Assembly (NCBI GenBank): GCA_937873395.1
Contig: CALMYH010000093.1
Span: 1 to 43,188, forward strand
Source of the DNA: an uncultured Burkholderiales bacterium
GTDB lineage: Bacteria; Pseudomonadota; Gammaproteobacteria; Burkholderiales; Burkholderiaceae_C
DNA length: 43,188 nucleotides
Direction: 5' to 3'
Every line of letters begins with the position of its first letter. The stretch's first letter is position 1. The notes below the pieces were generated by a model, which was not told the origin of the DNA, searched no databases, and worked only from the letters and a program-made list of their open reading frames with translations. A program made the position numbers and the translations under genes. Positions 1 through 7,161 of the stretch are shown piece by piece.

Positions 1-2
1 GG

Positions 3-1052
3 CGGGTGACCGTGAACGCCGCCCAGTTGGGAGGCTATGTGGCCTACCGCCTGCCGGACCGGCAGGGAGCAGGCCATGTGTTTGCGCGCCTCGCCCGCCT
101 GGACCTGCCGTCCACCGTCGCCACCGAAGTCGAGGCGCTGCTGGAGCAGACCAGCAGCGTGCCTGCGCTGGACATCGAGATCGATGATTTTGTCCTCAGG
201 GGCTTTCATCTCGGCCGTCTTGAACTGCGCGCCAGCAACCGGGGTGGTCGGGAAGACCGTGACTGGCGGCTTGAGCGCCTGCGCCTGAAGGTTCCCGAGG
301 CCCAGCTCCAGGCCAGTGGCAACTGGGCCCGGGCGCCCGGTGCGCCACCGGCTCGCCCCCGTGCCACCGGGCTGAGCTTCCGCCTCGACATCGACGACTC
401 CGGCCTGCTGCTGGAGCGATTTGGCCATCCGGGTGTCGTGCGCGGTGGCCAGGGTCACATGGAAGGGCGCATCGGCTGGAGTGGATCGCCCCTGGCCATG
501 GACCCTGCCAGCCTCGACGGCCAGATTTCGGCCGACTTTGCCCGCGGCCAGTTTCTGAAGGTCGATCCCGGCGCGGCGCGACTGCTGGGCGTGCTCAACC
601 TGCAAGCTTTGCCCCGCCGCCTGGCACTGGACTTCAGGGATGTGTTCTCGGAAGGTTTCTCCTTCGACTTCGTGCGCGGCAATGCACGCATCGAGAGCGG
701 TGTCATGCAGACCAACAACCTGCAGATGAAGGGAGTGAATGCGGCGGTGCTGATTGAGGGGCAGGCCGATATCCGCCGGGAGACGCAGGACCTGAAGGTG
801 GTGGTGGTGCCCGAGATCAATGCCGGCACCGCATCGCTGATCGCGACCGCGATCAATCCGGTGGTCGGCATCGGCACCCTGGTCGCCCAGTTCCTGCTCA
901 GCCAGCCCTTGCAGGCGGCCAACACCCAGGAGTTCCGCATCAGCGGCACCTGGGCGGATCCGCAGGTCGAGAAAGTGGCGCGCCCACCGCCGCCGGCCAC
1001 GCTTTCGGGCGAAGCCGATCGCCCGCCTTCCGCACCGGCACCGGTGGAGTAA
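3..1052 (+). CDS. YhdP/AsmA-like envelope protein, C-terminal part (partial)
   Basis: The frame is open to the left edge, so only about 350 C-terminal residues are present; the GTG at 6 is probably internal. The visible part alternates hydrophobic and polar residues as in beta-rich AsmA/TamB-type proteins. A stretch around residues 230-305, including DFVRGNARIESGVMQTNN, GVNAAVLIEGQADI and ATAINPVVGIGTLVAQFLL, resembles the conserved C-terminal region of the YhdP family (DUF3971/AsmA-like). Known members are large, inner-membrane-anchored proteins that span the periplasm and take part in phospholipid traffic to the outer membrane. The tail is Pro-rich. The family call rests on pattern memory and is fairly secure; the specific function is inference. 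Confidence 0.75.
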   Translation, partial: RVTVNAAQLGGYVAYRLPDRQGAGHVFARLARLDLPSTVATEVEALLEQTSSVPALDIEIDDFVLRGFHLGRLELRASNRGGREDRDWRLERLRLKVPEAQLQASGNWARAPGAPPARPRATGLSFRLDIDDSGLLLERFGHPGVVRGGQGHMEGRIGWSGSPLAMDPASLDGQISADFARGQFLKVDPGAARLLGVLNLQALPRRLALDFRDVFSEGFSFDFVRGNARIESGVMQTNNLQMKGVNAAVLIEGQADIRRETQDLKVVVVPEINAGTASLIATAINPVVGIGTLVAQFLLSQPLQAANTQEFRISGTWADPQVEKVARPPPPATLSGEADRPPSAPAPVE

Positions 1053-1095
1053 ATTCGGTGCTCTCCCAGCAGCCCACCCCCACCCAGGAGATGCC

Positions 1096-1902
1096 ATGAA
1101 AGTCGCTGCCATCCAGATGGTGTCCGGTGTCAACCTTGATGCCAATCTCGGCGAAGCGCTGCGCCTGCTGAGGCAGGCGGCTGCCTGCGGGGCTGAACTG
1201 GCGGTGTTGCCGGAGTACTTCTGCTTCATGGGGCACCGGGACGAGGACAAGTTGGCCATCGCCGAGGTCCCCGGCGCAGGCCGCGTGCAGGAATTTCTTG
1301 CTGCCGCCGCGCGCGAGCTCGGTCTCTGGGTCGTGGGCGGCACGCTGCCCCTGGCCACGGACGATCCCGGGCACGCGGCCAACGCGTCATTGACCTTCGA
1401 TCCCCTGGGGCGTCCGGTGACGCGCTACGACAAAATCCACCTGTTTCGCTACGACAACGGGCGCGAGCGCTACGACGAGGCGGCCGTGCTGCGCGCTGGC
1501 GACACCCCGACCGGGTTCGACTGCACCGCCGCCGATGGCCAGGTCTGGCGCGTCGGCCAGAGCGTCTGCTACGACCTGCGCTTTGCCGAGCTGTACCGGG
1601 TGCTGGCGGCCGATGTGCTGCTGGTGCCCGCCGCCTTCACCTTCACCACCGGCCAGGCCCACTGGGAAGTGCTGCTGCGCGCCCGCGCCATCGAGAACCA
1701 GGCCTATGTGATCGCCAGTGCCCAGGGCGGCACACACGAGAACGGGCGGCGCACCTGGGGCCACAGCATGATCATCGATCCCTGGGGCGAAGTCCTGGCC
1801 ATGCAGGCCGCAGGCAGCGGCGTGGTGGCGGCCGACCTGGACCGGCAACGGCTGCATGCCGTGCGAGAGCAGCTTCCCTCTCTGCAGCACCGGCGTCTCT
1901 GA
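1096..1902 (+). CDS. carbon-nitrogen hydrolase (Nit1/Nit2-like amidase)
   Basis: This 268-residue protein has the nitrilase-superfamily catalytic triad in the expected order: Glu40 in LPEYF, Lys113 in RYDKIHLF and Cys158 in SVCYDLRFAELYR. The DLRFPELYR-like sequence after the cysteine is typical of the Nit1/Nit2 branch, whose members hydrolyse deaminated glutathione or alpha-ketoglutaramate (omega-amidase); the exact substrate cannot be read from sequence. It is probably cytoplasmic, with no signal peptide. The ATG at 1096 follows an AGGAG motif at 1087-1091. It lies 43 bases after the YhdP-like gene and 14 bases before the kinase gene, so the three may be co-transcribed. In Burkholderiales a nit gene commonly follows the yhdP-type gene. 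Confidence 0.88.
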   Translation: MKVAAIQMVSGVNLDANLGEALRLLRQAAACGAELAVLPEYFCFMGHRDEDKLAIAEVPGAGRVQEFLAAAARELGLWVVGGTLPLATDDPGHAANASLTFDPLGRPVTRYDKIHLFRYDNGRERYDEAAVLRAGDTPTGFDCTAADGQVWRVGQSVCYDLRFAELYRVLAADVLLVPAAFTFTTGQAHWEVLLRARAIENQAYVIASAQGGTHENGRRTWGHSMIIDPWGEVLAMQAAGSGVVAADLDRQRLHAVREQLPSLQHRRL

Positions 1903-1916
1903 GCCTGCGAGCCGGC

Positions 1917-3974
1917 GTGACCACCTCGACCCGCGCGACGGAGCCGTCTGCCAGCACCGGACGAAACCCTTTGCGTTCGCGCCGCTGGCTGCTGTGGGGT
2001 GCGCTGCTGCTGCTGGTCGGCCCGCTGCTGGGTGTGCTGGTTTTCCTGGCGGCCGCTTACGAGGAGGGGCGCGACCAGGCGGCACTCGAGCGCGACGCCG
2101 AGGCTCTGGCCAGCGACATGCGCAGCGCCCTGTTTCGCAACGTGCAGACCTTGCAGTCGCTGCACAGCGTGGCGCCGACGCCCGGTTCCTGGATTGGCGC
2201 GGCGGCCGAAGTGCTGCAGCGGCACCGCGAAATGGTTCGGCTTGAATGGCGTGATCCGGAGCGCCGGCTGCTGGTCGCCAGAGACAGCGCCTACACGGGC
2301 GATCTTTTCGGCGCCATGGCCAGGGCCCAGTCGCTGGCCCAGATGCGGCAGGCCTGCGACACCGCGCAACGGCTCTCGGGTCCGGCCTTTTCGCCCAGCT
2401 ACTTCTGGCCCATGGGTGACGGCACGGGCTTTGAGCTCATCGACATGTGTCTCCCGTTGGCGCGAGCCGGACAACCCAGCGGCTTTCTGGTGGTCAGTTA
2501 CACCTTGCCCGGGATACTCGGTGAACTGACCGATCGTGAGCGCATGCGGGGGCGTTCGCTGGCCTTCACCGAACCCGACGGGACCCGCCTGGCCCTTCAC
2601 GGCAGCGTCTCCGACCAGGGGCGCCTGCAGCGGGCCGGTGCGCTGCTCGACCTGCCCGGGCACACCCTGATGCTTCGCCTGGAGGGCCCCCGCATCGTTG
2701 GCCGAGGCTTTTTTGGCCTGTTCCCCAATCTGCTGACCGCAGTGGTGGGCCTCCTGTCGCTCTCCCTGCTGGCGGTGCTGATCCTGCTCGGGCGCGACAT
2801 GCGCAGGCGCCAGCGTGTCGAACACGAATTGGCCGACGCGCTGGCATTCCGGCAGGCCATGGAGAACTCGCTGATCACTGGCCTGCGCGCGCGCGACATG
2901 CAGGGGCGCATCACCTATGTCAATCCCGCCTTCTGCCAGATGGTCGGGCACAAGGCCGAGGAGCTGGTGGGCACCGGCTTTCCTTTTCCCTGGTGGCCGA
3001 GTGAGCTGGCCGAAGAGTATGGGCAGCGTCAGGCGGTGCGTCTGGCCGGGCAGACCCTGCCGCGCGAGGGCTACGAATCGGTGTTCCAGCGCAGCGACGG
3101 TACCCGCTTTCCGGTGCTTGTCATCGAGGCACCCCTGCTGGACGCCCAAGGCGTGCAGACCGGCTTCATGGGCGCGATCCTCGACCTGACCGAGCAGCGC
3201 CGCATCGAGGAACTCAACCGCGCTTCGCAGGAGCGGCTGCAGGCCACGGCCCGATTGGCGACGGTGGGCGAGATGGCGTCGCTGCTCAGCCACGAACTCA
3301 ACCAGCCCCTGGCCGCGATCTCCAGCTACGCGACCGGCAGTCTCAACCTGCTGGAGCAGTCGGGCCCGCCGCTGCAAGGCGATGTCCGGCAGGCCATCGC
3401 CCGCATTGCCGAACAGGCCGACCGCGCCGGTCGGGTGATCAAGAGTGTCGCCGACTTCGTGCGCCGTCGGGATCAGGTGCGGGAAGCCGTCGCCCCGGCC
3501 GACCTGGTCGAGGCGATTCGTCCCTTGCTGGATCTTCAGGCCAAGAAGCAGGGTATCCGGCTTCAGATCCGGGTCGCTCCCCGGTGTCCGTCGGTGGTGT
3601 GTGACCGGACCATGATCGAACAGGTGCTGCTGAATCTCGCGCGCAACGGCATGCAGGCCATGCCGGTCGGTGAGCCGCCCATGGCCTCCGGTCTTCGCTT
3701 GCTGGCCATCGATGTGGGCCCGGTGCAGCGATCGACGGCCGGGGAGTCCGGCCGTACCTGGGTCGAGTTTGCCGTCACCGACCACGGACAGGGCCTCAGT
3801 GACGAGGCCAGGGAGAAGCTGTTCACCCCCTTTTTCACGACCAAAGTCGAAGGCATGGGCCTGGGGCTGAGCCTGTGCCGGACGGTCGTGGAGCAGCACG
3901 GCGGTTCCCTGACCTATGACGCCGCCCTGCCGCAGGGTACCCAGTTTCGCTTCCGCCTCCCGGTGGGGCAGTGA
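1917..3974 (+). CDS. PAS-domain sensor histidine kinase, DctS-like
   Basis: This 685-residue membrane kinase starts with GTG. It has a first transmembrane segment at about residues 24-47, a periplasmic sensor region to about 265, a second membrane segment at about 267-290, a PAS domain at about 305-425, and a HisKA dimerisation helix with phospho-acceptor His459 in SHELNQPLAAI. The HATPase domain ends with GMGLGLSLCRTVVEQHGG. The architecture and the HELNQPL H-box match DctS/TodS-like kinases that usually work with a FixJ/LuxR-type regulator controlling C4-dicarboxylate or similar uptake. No response regulator lies next to it, so its partner must be elsewhere. The ligand is unknown. Start choice: the GTG lies 14 bases after the nit stop with no strong ribosome site, so the first residues are uncertain. 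Confidence 0.85.
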   Translation: MTTSTRATEPSASTGRNPLRSRRWLLWGALLLLVGPLLGVLVFLAAAYEEGRDQAALERDAEALASDMRSALFRNVQTLQSLHSVAPTPGSWIGAAAEVLQRHREMVRLEWRDPERRLLVARDSAYTGDLFGAMARAQSLAQMRQACDTAQRLSGPAFSPSYFWPMGDGTGFELIDMCLPLARAGQPSGFLVVSYTLPGILGELTDRERMRGRSLAFTEPDGTRLALHGSVSDQGRLQRAGALLDLPGHTLMLRLEGPRIVGRGFFGLFPNLLTAVVGLLSLSLLAVLILLGRDMRRRQRVEHELADALAFRQAMENSLITGLRARDMQGRITYVNPAFCQMVGHKAEELVGTGFPFPWWPSELAEEYGQRQAVRLAGQTLPREGYESVFQRSDGTRFPVLVIEAPLLDAQGVQTGFMGAILDLTEQRRIEELNRASQERLQATARLATVGEMASLLSHELNQPLAAISSYATGSLNLLEQSGPPLQGDVRQAIARIAEQADRAGRVIKSVADFVRRRDQVREAVAPADLVEAIRPLLDLQAKKQGIRLQIRVAPRCPSVVCDRTMIEQVLLNLARNGMQAMPVGEPPMASGLRLLAIDVGPVQRSTAGESGRTWVEFAVTDHGQGLSDEAREKLFTPFFTTKVEGMGLGLSLCRTVVEQHGGSLTYDAALPQGTQFRFRLPVGQ

Positions 3975-4044
3975 GGCGTGCGCTGGACGCCGCGCGCAAC
4001 GGGTAACATGATGCCCACCGGCCTGTGAGCCCTGGTGCCCACCC

Positions 4045-4365
4045 ATGGACGACGGAAACAGCCCCTACGACCCCGAACTTGGTGACTGGCAGACGCTTAT
4101 CACGGTGTTCAGCCCCACCGAGGGCCTTCTGCTGCGCGGCCTGCTTCAGGCCGCCGGTGTGCCTGCGGCCGTGGCCGACGTGCATCTGGTGCAGACCCAC
4201 AGCCTGCTCGCACCGGCCATCCCGGTGCGGGTCCAGGTGCCCGAGCGTCGCCTGGCACGGGGCCAGGAGGTGCTGGCTGCCTTCGAGCGGGGCGAGTACG
4301 GTCTGGACGAGGCCACCTTTCAGGATCCTTTGAACGGGCCTCGGCATGGAGGAGACACCGGATGA
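4045..4365 (+). CDS. DUF2007-type putative signal-transducing small protein
   Basis: This 106-residue soluble protein contains a short alpha/beta segment (LITVFSPTEGLLLRGLLQAA, then VQVPERRLARGQEVLAAFE) resembling the DUF2007 family, small domains related in fold to PII-like or ACT-like proteins. No catalytic motif is visible. The stop codon overlaps the start of the following oxidoreductase gene as ATGA at 4362-4365, so the two are translationally coupled. No convincing Shine-Dalgarno motif precedes the ATG at 4045. The role is unknown; the family assignment is moderately sure. Confidence 0.65.
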   Translation: MDDGNSPYDPELGDWQTLITVFSPTEGLLLRGLLQAAGVPAAVADVHLVQTHSLLAPAIPVRVQVPERRLARGQEVLAAFERGEYGLDEATFQDPLNGPRHGGDTG

Positions 4366-6050
4366 GCCCGCACGTGCCCCAAGAGCTTCAGACCTTCGAC
4401 CACATCGTCATCGGCGCGGGCACCGCCGGCTGTCTGCTGGCCAACCGGCTGAGCGCCGACCCGACCCGTCGGGTGCTGCTGGTCGAGGCCGGTCGCAAGG
4501 ACGACTACCACTGGATACACATTCCGGTGGGCTACCTGTATTGCATCGGCAACCCGCGCACCGACTGGCTCTACCAGACCGAACCCGATGCCGGGCTGAA
4601 CGGGCGGCGCCTGCGTTACCCGCGTGGCAAGACCCTGGGCGGCTGCTCCAGCATCAACGGCATGATCTACATGCGCGGCCAGGCACGCGACTACGACGGC
4701 TGGGCCGCGCTGACAGGGGACGACCAGTGGCGCTGGGAACACTGCCTGCCGGACTTTCGGGCCCATGAGCACCACCACCGGCTCGACGCCGAGAACGATG
4801 GCCTGTCCGACCCGCTGTTCGCGGCGCTGCATGGGCACAAGGCCACCGGCAGCACCGGCGAGTGGCGGGTGGAGAAGCAGCGCCTGCGCTGGGACGTGCT
4901 GGATGCCTTCGCCGAGGCCGCCCGGCAGGCCGGCATCCCGGCCACGCGCGACTTCAACGGGGGCAACAACGAGGGTGTGGGCTATTTCGAGGTCAACCAG
5001 AAGGTCGGCTGGCGCTGGAACGCCTCCAAGGCGTTTCTTCGACCGGCGCTGCAGCGGTCCAACCTGACCGTCTGGACCGAGACCCAGGTCGAGCGGCTGA
5101 CGCTGGCACGCGACGCCTTTGGCGCGCTGCGCTGCTCCGGGGCTGAACTGCGTCGGGGCGGGCAGCGGGTGGTGGTGGCGGCCACGCGCGAGGTGGTACT
5201 CAGTGCCGGCAGCATTGGCTCGGTGCAGATCCTGCAACTGTCGGGCATCGGGCCGGGGGCGGTGCTGCAGGCCGCCGGGGTCACGTTGCAGCACGAGCTG
5301 CCGGGCGTGGGCGAGAACCTGCAGGACCACCTGCAGATTCGCTCGGTCTACAAGGTGCAGGGCGCCAAGACCCTCAACACCCTGGCCAGCTCGCTCTGGG
5401 GCAAGGCCCTGATCGGACTGGAATATGCGCTCAGGCGCAGCGGACCCATGAGCATGGCGCCCAGCCAGCTCGGCGCCTTCACCAGGAGTGACCCGTCACA
5501 GCCGCATGCCAACATCGAGTACCACGTGCAGCCGCTGAGTCTGGATGCCTTCGGTGAGCCGCTGCATCCGTTCCCGGCCTTCACCGCCAGCGTCTGCAAC
5601 CTCAACCCCGGCAGCCGCGGGCATGTGCGCATCCGCTCGCCGCGTAGCGAGGACGCGCCGGCCATCGCGCCCAACTACCTGAGCACCGATGAAGACCGCC
5701 AGGTGGCGGCCGACAGCCTGCGCGTGACGCGGCACATCGTGGGTCAACCCGCCATGGCCAAATACCGGCCCGAAGAGTTCAAACCCGGGCCCCAGTACCA
5801 GAGCGACGAGGAGCTGGCCCGCCTGGCCGGCGACATTGCCAGCACCATTTTTCACCCGGTGGGTACGACCAAGATGGGACGGGCCGACGACCCGATGGCG
5901 GTGGTCGACAGCCACCTGCGGGTGCGCGGCGTGGCCGGCCTGCGGGTGGTGGATGCGGGTGTCATGCCCACCATCACCAGCGGCAACACCAACAGCCCGA
6001 CGCTGATGATTGCCGAGAAGGCGGCACGCTGGATCCTGACCGGGGCCTGA
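4362..6050 (+). CDS. GMC-family FAD-dependent oxidoreductase (choline/alcohol dehydrogenase-like)
   Basis: This 562-residue flavoprotein starts with the FAD-binding Rossmann motif HIVIGAGTAGCLLANRL at residues 14-30, then VLLVEAG. The GMC signature region follows (RYPRGKTLGGCSSINGMIYM), with the second signature around GSIGSVQILQLSGIGP. The C-terminal active-site region has the catalytic His in IFHPVGTTKMG and the Asn in SGNTNSPTLMIAEKAA. Length and motifs fit choline dehydrogenase (BetA) and aliphatic alcohol dehydrogenase (AlkJ) relatives. The substrate cannot be decided: there is no betB or transporter beside it, so BetA is not assumed. It overlaps the upstream small gene by 4 bases and ends 18 bases from a convergent gene. 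Confidence 0.88.
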   Translation: MSPHVPQELQTFDHIVIGAGTAGCLLANRLSADPTRRVLLVEAGRKDDYHWIHIPVGYLYCIGNPRTDWLYQTEPDAGLNGRRLRYPRGKTLGGCSSINGMIYMRGQARDYDGWAALTGDDQWRWEHCLPDFRAHEHHHRLDAENDGLSDPLFAALHGHKATGSTGEWRVEKQRLRWDVLDAFAEAARQAGIPATRDFNGGNNEGVGYFEVNQKVGWRWNASKAFLRPALQRSNLTVWTETQVERLTLARDAFGALRCSGAELRRGGQRVVVAATREVVLSAGSIGSVQILQLSGIGPGAVLQAAGVTLQHELPGVGENLQDHLQIRSVYKVQGAKTLNTLASSLWGKALIGLEYALRRSGPMSMAPSQLGAFTRSDPSQPHANIEYHVQPLSLDAFGEPLHPFPAFTASVCNLNPGSRGHVRIRSPRSEDAPAIAPNYLSTDEDRQVAADSLRVTRHIVGQPAMAKYRPEEFKPGPQYQSDEELARLAGDIASTIFHPVGTTKMGRADDPMAVVDSHLRVRGVAGLRVVDAGVMPTITSGNTNSPTLMIAEKAARWILTGA

Positions 6051-6068
6051 GGTGGCGCGCGGGCCCGG

Positions 6069-6428
6069 TCAGCGCAAGCGGCCGATGTAGCGGTTGGCCA
6101 GGGCCGCCTGCGCGCCTGAAAGCGGGCTTTCTTCTGCCGGCTCGCCGGCGGGGACCGGCGGCACAGGCGTCGGCGAGCGCGGGCCGGTCCAGACCGGTCG
6201 GGTGGCGGCCATGCGGCTGTCCAGCAGTCCCTCGACCCGGTCGGCCAGGGGCAGCAGTTCGTCTATCTGGTCGCTGCGGGCTTTTTCGCGGGCAAAGGCG
6301 ATGATGGCGCGCGCATATTCGGCATTGGTCGCCATCCATTCGGTGTCGGTCACACGGCCGGTCTTGCGGCGCAGCAGCACGTGCATGTGCGCGGCGGCCG
6401 CCAGCAGATCGGAATCGGATGCGGGCAT
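6069..6428 (-). CDS. unrecognised 119-residue protein with sigma-54 promoter
   Basis: I do not recognise a family. The chosen start gives a protein beginning MPASDSDLLAAAAHMHVLL. It has a helical N-terminal two-thirds rich in Ala, Arg and Glu, then a Pro-rich linker (about residues 81-95) and a short C-terminal helix ending NRYIGRLR. There is no signal peptide or membrane segment, so it is probably cytoplasmic. A longer open frame extends upstream to 6845, but that part is not protein-like and crosses the promoter. The ATG at 6428 lies about 28 bases after the start site predicted from the -24/-12 element at 6466-6481. The gene converges with the GMC oxidoreductase gene, leaving an 18-base gap. 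The promoter suggests control by RpoN and an NtrC-type activator, possibly in response to nitrogen or hydrogen. Confidence 0.6.
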   Translation of the reverse strand: MPASDSDLLAAAAHMHVLLRRKTGRVTDTEWMATNAEYARAIIAFAREKARSDQIDELLPLADRVEGLLDSRMAATRPVWTGPRSPTPVPPVPAGEPAEESPLSGAQAALANRYIGRLR

Positions 6429-6465
6429 GGGGAGCTTTCTGTGGTTCCAACGACCCGGTGAAATC

Positions 6466-6481
6466 AGCATTTCCCGTGCCA
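6466..6481 (-). promoter_or_regulatory. sigma-54 (RpoN) -24/-12 promoter
   Basis: Read on the minus strand the element is TGGCACGGGAAATGCT, matching the consensus TGGCACG-N4-TTGC[A/T] at all positions except one T of the -12 box, with the invariant GG and GC exactly 10 bases apart. The predicted start near 6456 gives a leader of about 28 bases before the ATG at 6428. Two NtrC-like palindromes lie upstream on the same strand. Confidence 0.65.
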
Positions 6482-6511
6482 GCCGACTGTGTGACCGAGG
6501 GTAAGCCCCGA

Positions 6512-6528
6512 TGCACAGCACTGGTGCA
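6512..6528. promoter_or_regulatory. NtrC-like activator site 1
   Basis: TGCACA-GCACT-GGTGCA is a near-perfect match to the NtrC enhancer consensus TGCACC-N5-GGTGCA. It is centred about 64 bases upstream of the start predicted from the sigma-54 promoter at 6466-6481. Its left half overlaps a possible plus-strand -35 box (6512-6517). A HoxA-type NtrC relative is an alternative ligand, given the hydrogenase cluster next door. Confidence 0.5.
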
Positions 6529-6558
6529 AACACGTACATTCTCAGCACTCGCGAACGG

Positions 6559-6574
6559 TGCACCGCACTGCGCA
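6559..6574. promoter_or_regulatory. NtrC-like activator site 2 (weaker)
   Basis: TGCACC-GCAC-TGCGCA repeats the left part of site 1 (TGCACNGCACTG in both) and has a degenerate right half. It is centred about 110 bases upstream of the predicted sigma-54 start site, a typical enhancer distance. The spacer is one base shorter than in the consensus, so affinity would be lower. Confidence 0.35.
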
Positions 6575-6666
6575 ACGCGGGGGACCGAGGAGACAACCCA
6601 GTCCACCAAAAAAACAGCCAGGCAAACGACAGCACAGCGTCCCCCAGAGATGCCCGATCGCTCCAG

Positions 6667-6693
6667 CCGACCCGTGTGGGTCGGTTTTTTTTT
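6667..6693 (+). terminator. intrinsic terminator
   Basis: CCGACCC (6667-6673), loop GTGT, GGGTCGG (6678-6684), then nine T. It acts on plus-strand transcripts only. It separates whatever is transcribed rightward here from hypA at 6791, so hypA must have its own promoter between about 6694 and 6790 or depend on read-through. I could not place a convincing promoter in that interval. Confidence 0.85.
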
Positions 6694-6790
6694 GTCCAGA
6701 CCTTCTCGGGCTGTCCGAGCTTCACGCCAGATCCATCGAGTCTCCACACCGAGGAGCGGATCAGGCAGGATATGTCCATGGAGGTGTCCG

Positions 6791-7138
6791 ATGCATGAAG
6801 CGAGTCTGGCCGGCGGTGTGCTGCAGCTGGTGGATGACGCCGCACGACGCGAGGGCTTTTCGCGCCTGATCGAGCTGCGGCTGGAGGTCGGCCAGCTCGC
6901 TGGGATCGACTTGCACGCCCTGCGCTTTGCGCTGGAGAGCCTGGCGCCTGGCACGATCCTGGCCGGGGCCCGGATCGTCATCGAAGAACCGCCGGGGCTG
7001 GCCTTTTGCCTGCCCTGCGGTCAATCGGTGCGGATCAGCCAGCGCGGCGACGCCTGTCCCCTCTGTGCCGGTTACCAGCTTCAACCCACGGGAGGCATGG
7101 AATTGCGCGTGGTTGACATGCGGGTGAGCGATGATTGA
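6791..7138 (+). CDS. hypA: hydrogenase nickel-insertion protein HypA
   Basis: This 115-residue protein, normal for the family, delivers nickel with HypB to the hydrogenase large-subunit precursor. The start is fixed by the conserved N-terminal MHE (His2 is the nickel ligand) and a GGAGG at 6780-6784; a longer open frame upstream is not protein-like. The structural zinc site is visible as C73-x2-C76 and C89-x2-C92. It is the first gene of the hyp-hox cluster, 23 bases before hypB. It is cytoplasmic. Confidence 0.95.
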   Translation: MHEASLAGGVLQLVDDAARREGFSRLIELRLEVGQLAGIDLHALRFALESLAPGTILAGARIVIEEPPGLAFCLPCGQSVRISQRGDACPLCAGYQLQPTGGMELRVVDMRVSDD

Positions 7139-7161
7139 AGCAAGCTTGAAGGAGGCAGACC

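Larger units (their letters stand above)
6547..6693 (+). ncRNA. candidate small RNA or hyp leader RNA
   Basis: No gene covers this strand, yet it ends in a strong intrinsic terminator. GGGGGAC at 6579-6585 can pair with GTCCCCC at 6639-6645, closing a loop of about 53 bases that is rich in A and C and includes a run of seven A. A weak sigma-70 promoter is possible: TGCACA at 6512-6517, a 17-base gap, TACATT at 6535-6540, start near 6547. That promoter overlaps NtrC-like site 1, so activator binding could repress it. The alternative is an attenuated leader of the hyp operon, which starts 98 bases downstream at 6791. The 5-prime end is inferred. Confidence 0.35.

Noticed and set aside
1704-4046. 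780-codon open frame on the minus strand opposite the sensor kinase
   Set aside because: It is rich in Gly, Gln, His and Arg with no domain, and lies antisense to a clear histidine kinase; this is typical of GC-rich shadow frames.
6753-6766. sigma-54-like GG-N10-GC upstream of hypA
   Set aside because: Only the invariant dinucleotides match (AGGAGC, AGGC); such spacing is frequent by chance in GC-rich DNA.
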